From positions 1 through 19,020 of the forward strand of contig USIB01000020.1 in assembly GCA_900554615.1 (NCBI GenBank): DNA of 19,020 nucleotides, in the 5' to 3' direction. Positions within the stretch are counted from its first letter, which is position 1, and the number at the start of each line of letters is the position of its first letter. The notes under the pieces were generated by a model, which saw only the letters and a list, made by a program, of their open reading frames with translations, did no database searches and was not told the origin of the DNA. Positions 13,169-19,020 of the stretch are shown here, piece by piece. The position numbers were made by a program, and so were the translations under genes. Source of the stretch: an uncultured Mycoplasmatota bacterium (GTDB taxonomy: Bacteria; Bacillota_I; Bacilli_A; RF39; UBA660).

Positions 13169-14941
13169 TTAATCCTCATTTAAATATTTAACTAGAACAT
13201 CATCTAATTTAGTTTTAGATATAGGTAATGTTAGGTACTCAATATTTTCTTTTTGATAATTATTTAAAGTAACTAATACTATATCTAATTTATAACCTGC
13301 TACTAAAGATAACTTATTAACAACTCTTTTAAAATCATTAATATTCTTAATATCATAATTATCTATTCCATATATTGTATCAGATAAAAATACCAAATCA
13401 AAAGTTTTATTACTACTAAGTAATTCATTTAGTTCATTTACACTACCTGCAGTTGTTATATTTACATTATAATTCATTAGTAGTTCTGATAGATTTCTTA
13501 TATCATTATGACTATTAAGAGCTACTAAAACATTCTTATCACTAGCATCAAAATAAGTAATATCTTCTTCTATAACACTATCATTGATCTCTTCTACTTT
13601 TTGAAATAGCGAAAAACCAAATACTATTTTGTTATCATCTTCCCTAATAAAATTATTACCATTTTGACTACTAATTAGTCTTTCATATATTTCATATTCT
13701 ATAGATTTATTCCTTATCTCATATTTATTATCTTTTTCATACATATCTAGATTATTATATTTAGAATCTACGACTAGAGAGAATTTTAAATGACATTTAT
13801 TTCTAACTAATAAATTAGATATTTTAATACTTAGAGTATAGTTTTCAAAGTTCTTACTAATAAAATCTACTAAATAAGAAAATGTTTGTACTATATTGAT
13901 ATCACTACCATAAAGTACTTTAGGTAAAGTAGATATTTCATAATTTACTTCTATATTATTTTTTTCTAATATTCCCTTTATATTATCTATTAGATTACTT
14001 GTTTGATATTTTCTTTCTTTAATACTATAATCACTACTTTCTATTCTAGTTATATCCATTACTTTATTTACTTTATCTACTAATGAAAGAGTGTTTTTTT
14101 GTAATTCTTTTATTTCTTCTAGGGATAGTGATATATTATTTTTATTTATCTTCTTATTACTAAAGTTTGCTATTTCTGTAAGGGGTTCTTTAATACTTAT
14201 AACTAAATTATTTATAGTATTTGAAGCTAATTCATTTCTTTTATTTAATAATTCTTTAGTATATTTTAATTCTTTTGATAATTTTATATCGGGATTTTCT
14301 ATTGTAAAATACATAATATAGATTATTATTGATAATGAGAAATTAATTAGTAGTAAATCTGGAAATATTTTTTGTATTAATATCATTATACCTAGTATTA
14401 CCATTAAAAAATATACTGGATAATATTTTTTATTCTTTAGTTCTTTATGATTAGATATTATTGCTATAATCATAATGATAAAACATAGGACTGCGAGTAA
14501 ATAGATTATATCTACTCCACTACCTGTTGGTAATAATAAATCTCCTACTTTATTTATACTTATTGGTAATATTATAGTAATTAACGATAATATAGTGAAT
14601 ATTATTGATGATATTATTAAAATCATTCTATATCTATCATTATCTTTATCTTTTAGTTTTAATGTTACTATTACTGTATATAAAGTAAATAAATATAACC
14701 ATATTACAAAACCTAAGAATAATAATTTTAATGTATATAAATATAAACTAGAATCTACTGCTATATTATTTCTAACCAAGATAAATGAATATATTTCTAT
14801 TAAACCAGTTATAATAGTAGTTATAATTATACTATGATATATTTTATTTTCTGATATACTAAAATTTGTTTTAAAACTATATAATATAAATAATAATATA
14901 GAAAATATCACTCCTGCTATTGTAAAACATATACTATACAT
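13169..14941 (-). CDS. Seven-transmembrane degenerate hybrid histidine kinase
   Basis: A 590-residue protein. Residues 1-213 hold about seven membrane helices, like 7TM sensor kinases. A coiled region (220-240) leads to a DHp-like helix, NNLVISIKEPLTEI, that aligns with the SHEIRTPL box, but the phosphoacceptor His is replaced (I248). The following ATPase-like region lacks the N-box Asn residues (SYLVDFI) and shows no DxGxG. Residues about 470-590 look like a receiver domain (KNVLVALNSHNDIRNLSELL), yet the Asp position reads FLSD and the conserved Lys is missing (LTLPISK). It therefore looks like a scaffold or sensor without phosphotransfer. The ATG at 14941 has AGGAGG. It heads the operon that continues with the HipA-like kinase and the HIRAN protein. 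Confidence 0.72.
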   Translation of the reverse strand: MYSICFTIAGVIFSILLFILYSFKTNFSISENKIYHSIIITTIITGLIEIYSFILVRNNIAVDSSLYLYTLKLLFLGFVIWLYLFTLYTVIVTLKLKDKDNDRYRMILIISSIIFTILSLITIILPISINKVGDLLLPTGSGVDIIYLLAVLCFIIMIIAIISNHKELKNKKYYPVYFLMVILGIMILIQKIFPDLLLINFSLSIIIYIMYFTIENPDIKLSKELKYTKELLNKRNELASNTINNLVISIKEPLTEIANFSNKKINKNNISLSLEEIKELQKNTLSLVDKVNKVMDITRIESSDYSIKERKYQTSNLIDNIKGILEKNNIEVNYEISTLPKVLYGSDINIVQTFSYLVDFISKNFENYTLSIKISNLLVRNKCHLKFSLVVDSKYNNLDMYEKDNKYEIRNKSIEYEIYERLISSQNGNNFIREDDNKIVFGFSLFQKVEEINDSVIEEDITYFDASDKNVLVALNSHNDIRNLSELLMNYNVNITTAGSVNELNELLSSNKTFDLVFLSDTIYGIDNYDIKNINDFKRVVNKLSLVAGYKLDIVLVTLNNYQKENIEYLTLPISKTKLDDVLVKYLNED

Positions 14942-14964
14942 ATCTTCCTCCTATTCTTTATTTA

Positions 14965-14973
14965 ATTTTATCA
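14965..14973 (-). promoter_or_regulatory. Possible extended -10 of the degenerate histidine kinase operon
   Basis: Minus-strand TGATAAAAT (TGn plus TAAAAT at 14965-14970), 23 bp before the ATG at 14941. The expected -35 position reads TAGTAA, which is poor, so support is only moderate. Confidence 0.35.
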
Positions 14974-15000
14974 TATATTTATTAAAATTACTATACCTTT

Positions 15001-15085
15001 CATGAAAATCCAAGGTATTTTCATGTTCTTCCTAGCCTATTGTCTAGGAAGAAACAATAAGATATTATATTTGAGGTGTAGACTT
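15001..15085 (+). repeat. Paired-hairpin intergenic element, copy 2
   Basis: Plus-strand order: hairpin CATGAAAAT / ATTTTCATG (15001-15009 with 15017-15025, loop CCAAGGT), one base T, hairpin TCTTCCTAG / CTAGGAAGA (15027-15035 with 15044-15052, loop CCTATTGT; one more outer pair is possible), a linker ending TATTATATTTGAGGTG, and a 4-bp mini-hairpin AGGT-GTAG-ACTT (15074-15085, one G-U pair). Unlike the other copies, it does not trail a gene: upstream lies the start of the degenerate histidine kinase gene on the other strand. It faces copy 3 at 15162-15257 end to end. Confidence 0.75.
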
Positions 15086-15161
15086 TCTAACTAAGAATAT
15101 TCTAAGTAAAGAAGATAGCTAGTATCTTAACTATATATTTAGAAGATATTTTTAATAAAAT
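15086..15161. other. Spacer between two facing paired-hairpin elements
   Basis: No reading frame of note. It contains AAGATA / TATCTT with a 5-nt loop (AAGATAGCTAGTATCTT, 15113-15127 approximately) and a palindrome AGAATATTCT flanked by further imperfect pairing (CTTT...AAAG). The hairpins could join the two facing repeats into one larger structure. Confidence 0.4.
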
Positions 15162-15257
15162 AAGTATTCACTCTAGAATATTATAGATATGGTTGATATT
15201 TATTTTAAAACTTAGAATAAGGTTTAAAATAACCCTCTAAGATTATAACTTAGAGGG
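15162..15257 (-). repeat. Paired-hairpin intergenic element, copy 3
   Basis: Minus-strand order, starting 11 nt behind the acyl ligase stop: hairpin CCCTCTAAG / CTTAGAGGG (15233-15241 with 15249-15257, loop TTATAAT, the only loop without CC...GT), one base T, hairpin TATTTTAAA / TTTAAAATA (15201-15209 with 15223-15231, loop CCTTATTCTAAGT), then the linker AATATCAACC-ATATCTATAATATTC, then mini-hairpin GAGT-GAAT-ACTT (15162-15173, one G-U pair) and a T-rich stretch. The linker is identical to that of the copy at 18297 at 23 of its first 25 positions. Confidence 0.8.
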
Positions 15258-15268
15258 TATATAAATAA

Positions 15269-17218
15269 TTATTTTAATATTTTAGTTTTACCTTTTCTTG
15301 GTACTATTATATTACCATTTATTTCATAAATATTATTATCAAAAATATCTTCTTTTTCTAGTTTTACAAAATCTACTTTTTTATTTACTTCAGTAAGAGG
15401 TATTTCTTTAGTAATAACATAATATTTAGGAATATAATGTTCTTTTAATTTAGTATATATTAATTTATTTAATTCATTAATAGTAGTTTCTTTTTCATCT
15501 TCATTATTAAAGATAATATGACATACAGGTATTTCTCTTTCAATAGAATCTTCTTTTTTTACTACACAGCAATCAAAAACATTATGATGAGTTTTAATTA
15601 TTTCTTCAATAGCAGTTAACCATACTTTATCACCACTTCTAGTAATCATTCTCTTAGCTCTACCACAGTGATATATTCTGCCTTCTTTATCCATATAACC
15701 ATAATCACTAGTATGAAGCCATACTTTACCATCACTATGTTTCATTAATACTTTATCTGTCTCTTCCTTATCTTCAAAATAACCTTTCATAACAGTAGGA
15801 CCACTTATACATATTTCTCCTATTTTACCTTCTCCAAACGGTATTTCATTATTATTCTCATCAAACATACTAACATTAACATTAATAAATGGTATTCCTA
15901 TACTGCCTAAAGCATAAGCTATTTCTTTCGAATAAGTAGCTGCTGCTGTTGACTCACTCTCTCCATATCCTTGTTTTAATGTTGCTTTGCCACCATGATT
16001 TCTTATATATTCGTTAGCAGACTCTTCTTCTGCTACGGTAAGTTTATCTCCTCCAGATATTGGACTTGTCATAAATGATGTATCTTTTATAATATTACTA
16101 TCGACCATTTCTTTAAATAAAATTGGTCCTGATAAGAAAATATTTGGTTTATATTTATCTAATAATAATGGATATTCCTGAGGTGTAAAGAATGGTATTA
16201 ATTCTACTGATACTCCACAACATAATAAACAATATGTAGCATTATAATAATAAGCTACTGATGGTGGTAAGATACTCATAGAAGTTTTACCAGCATCAAA
16301 ACCTAAATCTCCTAATTTAAAACCATAAGCACTACTATTTAGATTAATATTTGATAGAGGTACGCCTTTAGCATTACCAGTAGTTCCTCCAGTATATACT
16401 ATTACTGATGTATCACTACCTATACCCATAGGTTTATTAAGTAGTTTACCACTACTTGTAATTTTCTTAAAGTCTTTAAATGATATAAATCTTTTATCTA
16501 TCTTATATAAATTAGATTCACTTTCTTGCTTCTTCATACCAGTTAGAATATTTTCTAATTCTTTATAAATTAACTTTAAATTATTACTTTGTACTTTACC
16601 TTTAGCATTTTCTACTAACATATTTAATTTTTGTATACTAGATAATTCTTCAAATAATGACATACAAATAATACTATCTAAAGTATCTACTTCTTCTATG
16701 CCTTTACTTACTTTTTCAGTTATTAGTGGTACATCTGTTATAAAGAAATACTTTGATTTTGTCTTTTCTAGTATATCTTTAATTCTATCTTCTGCTTCAT
16801 CAAATTTTATTAGATTAGCAGTAGCTCCTAGTTTGGATAAAGCAAACCACATAAAGATTATATCTGGATTATTAAGCATCATAAATGATACTATATCTCC
16901 TCTTGTTATTTTCATTTTATTAAATCTCTTGATATATTCTTCTACTTTACTTATTAGATCTTCTCTTGTATATACTTTACCACAATATGATAGAAGTTTT
17001 ATATTACCATAACTCTTAGTTACTTTTAAGAAATAATCATAAGCATTCATATCAGTATCTAAGTAAGCTTTCTTTTCATCTGAATAAGTATTAATATCTA
17101 CATTATAATACTTAAGCCATGGTTTTACATTAGATGCTAATGTTCCTTCTATTTGTCTTTCTTTATCAATAACAAATTTTTCTCCATTAAATCTTTTTTC
17201 ATTAATATTTATTTTCAC
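15269..17218 (-). CDS. AMP-forming acyl-CoA synthetase/acyl ligase (ANL superfamily)
   Basis: A 649-residue adenylating enzyme. The P-loop-like A3 motif is VIVYTGGTTGNAKGVPLS, the A5 motif GYGESEST, the A7 motif HTSDYGYMDKEGRIYHCGR, and the C-terminal catalytic Lys lies in PLTEVNKKVDFVKLE (K of NKK). The family activates a carboxylic acid as acyl-AMP and passes it to CoA or a carrier protein. The acid is not predictable here; length and N-terminal region fit fatty-acid or related acyl ligases. No carrier protein or other lipid gene is next to it. A GTG start at 17218 is well supported by GGAGGGG 7 nt upstream and a good promoter. It is divergent from rnhC, and its stop lies 11 nt from a paired-hairpin element. 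Confidence 0.88.
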   Translation of the reverse strand: MKININEKRFNGEKFVIDKERQIEGTLASNVKPWLKYYNVDINTYSDEKKAYLDTDMNAYDYFLKVTKSYGNIKLLSYCGKVYTREDLISKVEEYIKRFNKMKITRGDIVSFMMLNNPDIIFMWFALSKLGATANLIKFDEAEDRIKDILEKTKSKYFFITDVPLITEKVSKGIEEVDTLDSIICMSLFEELSSIQKLNMLVENAKGKVQSNNLKLIYKELENILTGMKKQESESNLYKIDKRFISFKDFKKITSSGKLLNKPMGIGSDTSVIVYTGGTTGNAKGVPLSNINLNSSAYGFKLGDLGFDAGKTSMSILPPSVAYYYNATYCLLCCGVSVELIPFFTPQEYPLLLDKYKPNIFLSGPILFKEMVDSNIIKDTSFMTSPISGGDKLTVAEEESANEYIRNHGGKATLKQGYGESESTAAATYSKEIAYALGSIGIPFINVNVSMFDENNNEIPFGEGKIGEICISGPTVMKGYFEDKEETDKVLMKHSDGKVWLHTSDYGYMDKEGRIYHCGRAKRMITRSGDKVWLTAIEEIIKTHHNVFDCCVVKKEDSIEREIPVCHIIFNNEDEKETTINELNKLIYTKLKEHYIPKYYVITKEIPLTEVNKKVDFVKLEKEDIFDNNIYEINGNIIVPRKGKTKILK

Positions 17219-17244
17219 TTAAATCCCCTCCAAAAAACACTACT

Positions 17245-17272
17245 ATTATAACACAAATTACAAAATAGTCAA
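17245..17272 (-). promoter_or_regulatory. Putative sigma-A promoter of the acyl ligase gene
   Basis: Minus-strand TTGACT (17267-17272), 16-bp spacer, TATAAT (17245-17250). It matches the consensus at 11 of 12 positions. It lies back to back with the rnhC promoter, separated by 8 bp. Confidence 0.75.
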
Positions 17273-17280
17273 ATTATCCA

Positions 17281-17310
17281 TTGATATAAGAGTTAATTTT
17301 ATGATACAAT
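17281..17310 (+). promoter_or_regulatory. Putative extended -10 promoter of rnhC
   Basis: Plus-strand TTGATA (17281-17286), 18-bp spacer, TACAAT (17305-17310) preceded by TGA (extended -10). It lies 21 bp before the TTG start, with AGAGGTG at 17318-17324 as ribosome site. Confidence 0.7.
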
Positions 17311-17331
17311 ATATTAAAGAGGTGAAATAAA

Positions 17332-18276
17332 TTGAGTAAGACTATTACTAAAGTCATAAGAGTAGATAATGATACTAAGAAGTTAATGAATGAGTTCTAT
17401 AAAGATATAAAAAGAGATAAAACTCCTCCTTATGCTGTATTTCAAGCTGATACTGGTGATACAATAGTTACTTTATATGAGTCTGGTAAGGCTATGTTCC
17501 AAGGGGTATCCGCAGATATAGAAGCAGGTATGTGGGAAAGTATTAAAAAAGATAAAGATAATATAGATTATTTTGTTGATACTAAAGAAGTAAATATTAA
17601 AAAAGATATTGAAGTAGAGATTCCTAGTAATATATCTTCAGTTGGCTCTGATGAAGTTGGTACTGGAGACTACTATGGACCTATCGTAGTTACTGCTTCT
17701 TTTGTCAGTAAAGAAAATATTCCTTTCCTAACAGAACTTGGTGTTAGAGATTCTAAAAAGTTATCAGATGAGCAGATTCTCAAGATAGTACCTAAAATTA
17801 TTAAAAAGATTCCATATAAAACTATTATGTTATCTAATAAAGAATATAATGATAACTATGGTAAAAATATGAATATGAATAAAATTAAAGCCGTACTACA
17901 TAATAAAGTATTAACTGAAATGGTTAAAGATAATGATTATGATTATATTGTTGTAGATCAATTTGAACCTGAAAAGAGTTATTATAATCATTTATCTGAT
18001 GTACCTAATCCTTTAAAAGGTATTACTTTTATTACAAAAGCAGAAGACAAGTGTCTTTCAGTAGCAGTATCTTCTCTCATTAGTAGATATATTTTTATTA
18101 AAGAAATGGATAAACTAGGAGATAAATATGGTATCTTCTTACCTAAAGGGGCTAACTACTATGTTGAAGATATTGGTATAAAATTAGTTAATAAATATGG
18201 TGAAAAAATATTACATGATATTGCTAAATTAAACTTTAGTAATACTAATAGAATATTAAAAGAAGTAAGAAAATAA
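17332..18276 (+). CDS. rnhC: Ribonuclease HIII
   Basis: A 314-residue enzyme that cuts the RNA strand of RNA-DNA hybrids. The N-terminal 90 residues form the TBP-like substrate-binding domain typical of RNase HIII (PYAVFQADTGDTIVTLYESG). The catalytic domain has GSDEVGTGDYYGP (D107, E108), RDSKKLSD, VVDQFEPE (D209) and KAEDKCLSVAVSSLISRY. GSDEVG rather than the GIDEAG of RNase HII, together with the N-terminal domain, decides for HIII. The start is TTG at 17332, supported by AGAGGTG 7 nt upstream and its promoter. A paired-hairpin element follows 20 nt after the stop and ends in a short hairpin with a T-run. Confidence 0.96.
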   Translation: MSKTITKVIRVDNDTKKLMNEFYKDIKRDKTPPYAVFQADTGDTIVTLYESGKAMFQGVSADIEAGMWESIKKDKDNIDYFVDTKEVNIKKDIEVEIPSNISSVGSDEVGTGDYYGPIVVTASFVSKENIPFLTELGVRDSKKLSDEQILKIVPKIIKKIPYKTIMLSNKEYNDNYGKNMNMNKIKAVLHNKVLTEMVKDNDYDYIVVDQFEPEKSYYNHLSDVPNPLKGITFITKAEDKCLSVAVSSLISRYIFIKEMDKLGDKYGIFLPKGANYYVEDIGIKLVNKYGEKILHDIAKLNFSNTNRILKEVRK

Positions 18277-18296
18277 TTTCTTGCTTTTTTTGTATT

Positions 18297-18396
18297 CTAG
18301 TAAAGCCTATCCTAGTCTTTACTAGTCATTTGAAGCCTTGAAGTCTTCAAATGAATATCAGCCATATCTATTATATTCGGGGTGAAAACCCTTTTT
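18297..18396 (+). repeat. Paired-hairpin intergenic element, copy 4, with terminator-like end
   Basis: Plus-strand order, 20 nt behind the rnhC stop: hairpin CTAGTAAAG / CTTTACTAG (18297-18305 with 18317-18325, loop CCTATCCTAGT), one base T, hairpin CATTTGAAG / CTTCAAATG (18327-18335 with 18345-18353, loop CCTTGAAGT), linker AATATCAGCC-ATATCTATTATATTC, mini-hairpin GGGT-GAAA-ACCC (18380-18391) with a GNRA loop, then TTTTT. This is the best preserved copy. The mini-hairpin plus T-run could terminate rnhC transcription. Confidence 0.8.
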
Positions 18397-18460
18397 ATTA
18401 TTTAATTAATACTTAAACTTGAAGTCGAAAATTTCGACTTCAAAATTATTATTACCTACT

Positions 18461-18495
18461 AAAAAACGACTCAGGGCTTCAAAAGTTTCCTAAGT
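18461..18495 (-). terminator. Putative intrinsic terminator on the minus strand
   Basis: On the minus strand ACTTAGG pairs with CCTGAGT-type sequence (18489-18495 with 18469-18475, 7 bp with one G-U pair, 13-nt loop), followed after two bases by six T (18461-18466). It would end a transcript coming from the partial gene at 18783 or from a small RNA between. Confidence 0.5.
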
Positions 18496-18720
18496 ACCAA
18501 TCGATATAAATCGTATCAAAAAATATAATTATCATCAATAGTTTACATAAAGTTTTCTATTTTTATTTGCGGTTTCAAATTGAAACCACAAAATCATTGT
18601 TTATTAACACTAATTTTATTAAGTCTACTAATTAAGTCTTTTTTATCCGGAAAAAAACAACATATATGTTTACAATAGTATAACATTATGTTGCTTAAAG
18701 CAGTTTTAAAAGTATGCTTA

Positions 18721-18745
18721 TATCTTATTTAAAAGATAGTTTTTT
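18721..18745 (+). terminator. Putative intrinsic terminator on the plus strand
   Basis: A 6-bp stem TATCTT / AAGATA (18721-18726 with 18733-18738) with a 6-nt loop, then GTTTTTT. The stem is all but free of G-C pairs, so it is weak. If real, it would end a plus-strand transcript from the gene-free stretch. Confidence 0.3.
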
Positions 18746-18782
18746 ATGAAAATCTATTAATTATAAAGTTTCTTTTAGATTT

Positions 18783-19020
18783 CTACTTTTTAATTACTCT
18801 TTTTAATACTAAGGTAGGATATTTCATTTTTAAATATTCTTTTGATGATATTTCAATCAGAGATTTTTCTGCTTCAATATCCTCTTGAGAATCAATCGCC
18901 GAGCAAAACGAATCATATTCATCTTTATTATAACTACTAATTTCAAATAAGTTTGCCCCAGTTTCATATGTTGTTAAATATAAATTATTACTTTCAGTGT
19001 GAACTTCTTCAAAATTACCA
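18783..19020 (-). CDS. Partial protein of unknown function (C-terminal 78 residues)
   Basis: An open frame enters from the right edge on the minus strand and ends at a TAG (18783-18785). The visible C-terminus is acidic then basic: GNFEEVHTESNNLYLTTYET, then GANLFEISSYNKDEYDSF, then CSAIDSQEDIEAEKSLIEIS, ending LKMKYPTLVLKRVIKK. Codon use is somewhat richer in C and G (TCG, GCG, CTG, GGG) than in most neighbours. There is no membrane segment. I do not recognise a family. The start lies outside the window. Some 280 nt separate its stop from the minus-strand terminator at 18461-18495. Confidence 0.6.
   Translation of the reverse strand, partial: GNFEEVHTESNNLYLTTYETGANLFEISSYNKDEYDSFCSAIDSQEDIEAEKSLIEISSKEYLKMKYPTLVLKRVIKK

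Larger units (their letters stand above)
18397..18782. other. Gene-free, hairpin-rich intergenic stretch
   Basis: No credible reading frame in 386 bp. Structures seen: a near-perfect palindrome at 18419-18443 (TTGAAGTCGAAA, one base, TTTCGACTTCAA); a hairpin at 18469-18495 with a T-run; CGAT-ATAA-ATCG near 18500; a 13-bp inverted repeat at 18566-18592 (TTTGCGGTTTCAA / TTGAAACCACAAA) whose single C/A mismatch on the plus strand is a U-G pair on the minus-strand transcript; and a 7+5-bp hairpin with one bulged T at 18658-18693 (CAACATA...TATGTTG). The density suggests structured RNA or several terminators. No promoter stands out. Confidence 0.45.

Noticed and set aside
14091..14321. Plus-strand open frame of 76 codons inside the degenerate histidine kinase gene
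   Set aside because: It is antisense to a long frame with clear domain structure, has no ribosome site and its hydrophobic product follows from the T-rich complementary strand. The same holds for plus-strand frames at 14595-14837 and 16698-17012.

Overview
This 19 kb window comes from a very AT-rich, low-GC Gram-positive genome. The gene set points to an uncultured gut Bacilli lineage close to the RF39/Mollicutes border: a small ECF transporter operon joined to truA, RNase HIII, the YlbJ/YlbL pair, small prepilin-like proteins, and TTG/GTG starts behind strong GGAGG-type ribosome binding sites. The placement is inference from gene content and composition. The code looks standard, because the TGA stop of the KilA-N gene overlaps the next gene's ATG.

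Layout, with most genes on the minus strand. 1-1495: a prepilin-like small protein and a membrane-anchored polysaccharide deacetylase. 1678-3631: divergent ylbL (Lon-type PDZ protease) and ylbJ (membrane protein) sharing a 43-bp promoter region. 3615-4499: an HELLH metalloprotease-like protein. 4718-8067: an operon running KilA-N protein, thioredoxin-fold-like membrane protein, HAD nucleotidase-like protein, hisS, followed by a tRNA-Glu(CTC) with its own promoter and terminator. 8292-11362: ecfA1-ecfA2-ecfT-truA, the classic energy-coupling module, with its own promoter. 11600-14941: an operon of a degenerate hybrid histidine kinase, a HipA/CtkA-like protein kinase and a HipS-like/HIRAN fusion protein. 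15269-18276: a divergent pair of an AMP-forming acyl ligase and rnhC (RNase HIII). 18397-18782: a gene-free, hairpin-rich stretch. 18783-19020: the 3' end of an unrecognised minus-strand gene.

The most unusual structure is not a protein. Four intergenic elements (1581-1674, 15001-15085, 15162-15257, 18297-18396) share one architecture: two tandem hairpins, each with a 9-bp perfect stem, separated by a single base, followed by an AT-rich linker and, in three copies, a 4-bp mini-hairpin. Stem sequences differ completely between copies while the geometry and the loop edges (CC...GT in seven of eight loops) are kept. The linker is nearly identical in two copies 3 kb apart. Three copies sit 3, 11 and 20 nt behind stop codons. 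This looks like a dispersed structured-RNA or miniature repeat family.

Two protein systems also deserve attention. The two ECF ATPases carry complementary defects that would leave one intact and one degenerate ATP site. The HipA-like kinase lacks the usual N-terminal subdomain, which instead appears fused to a HIRAN domain in the next gene: a HipBST-like split without HipB.
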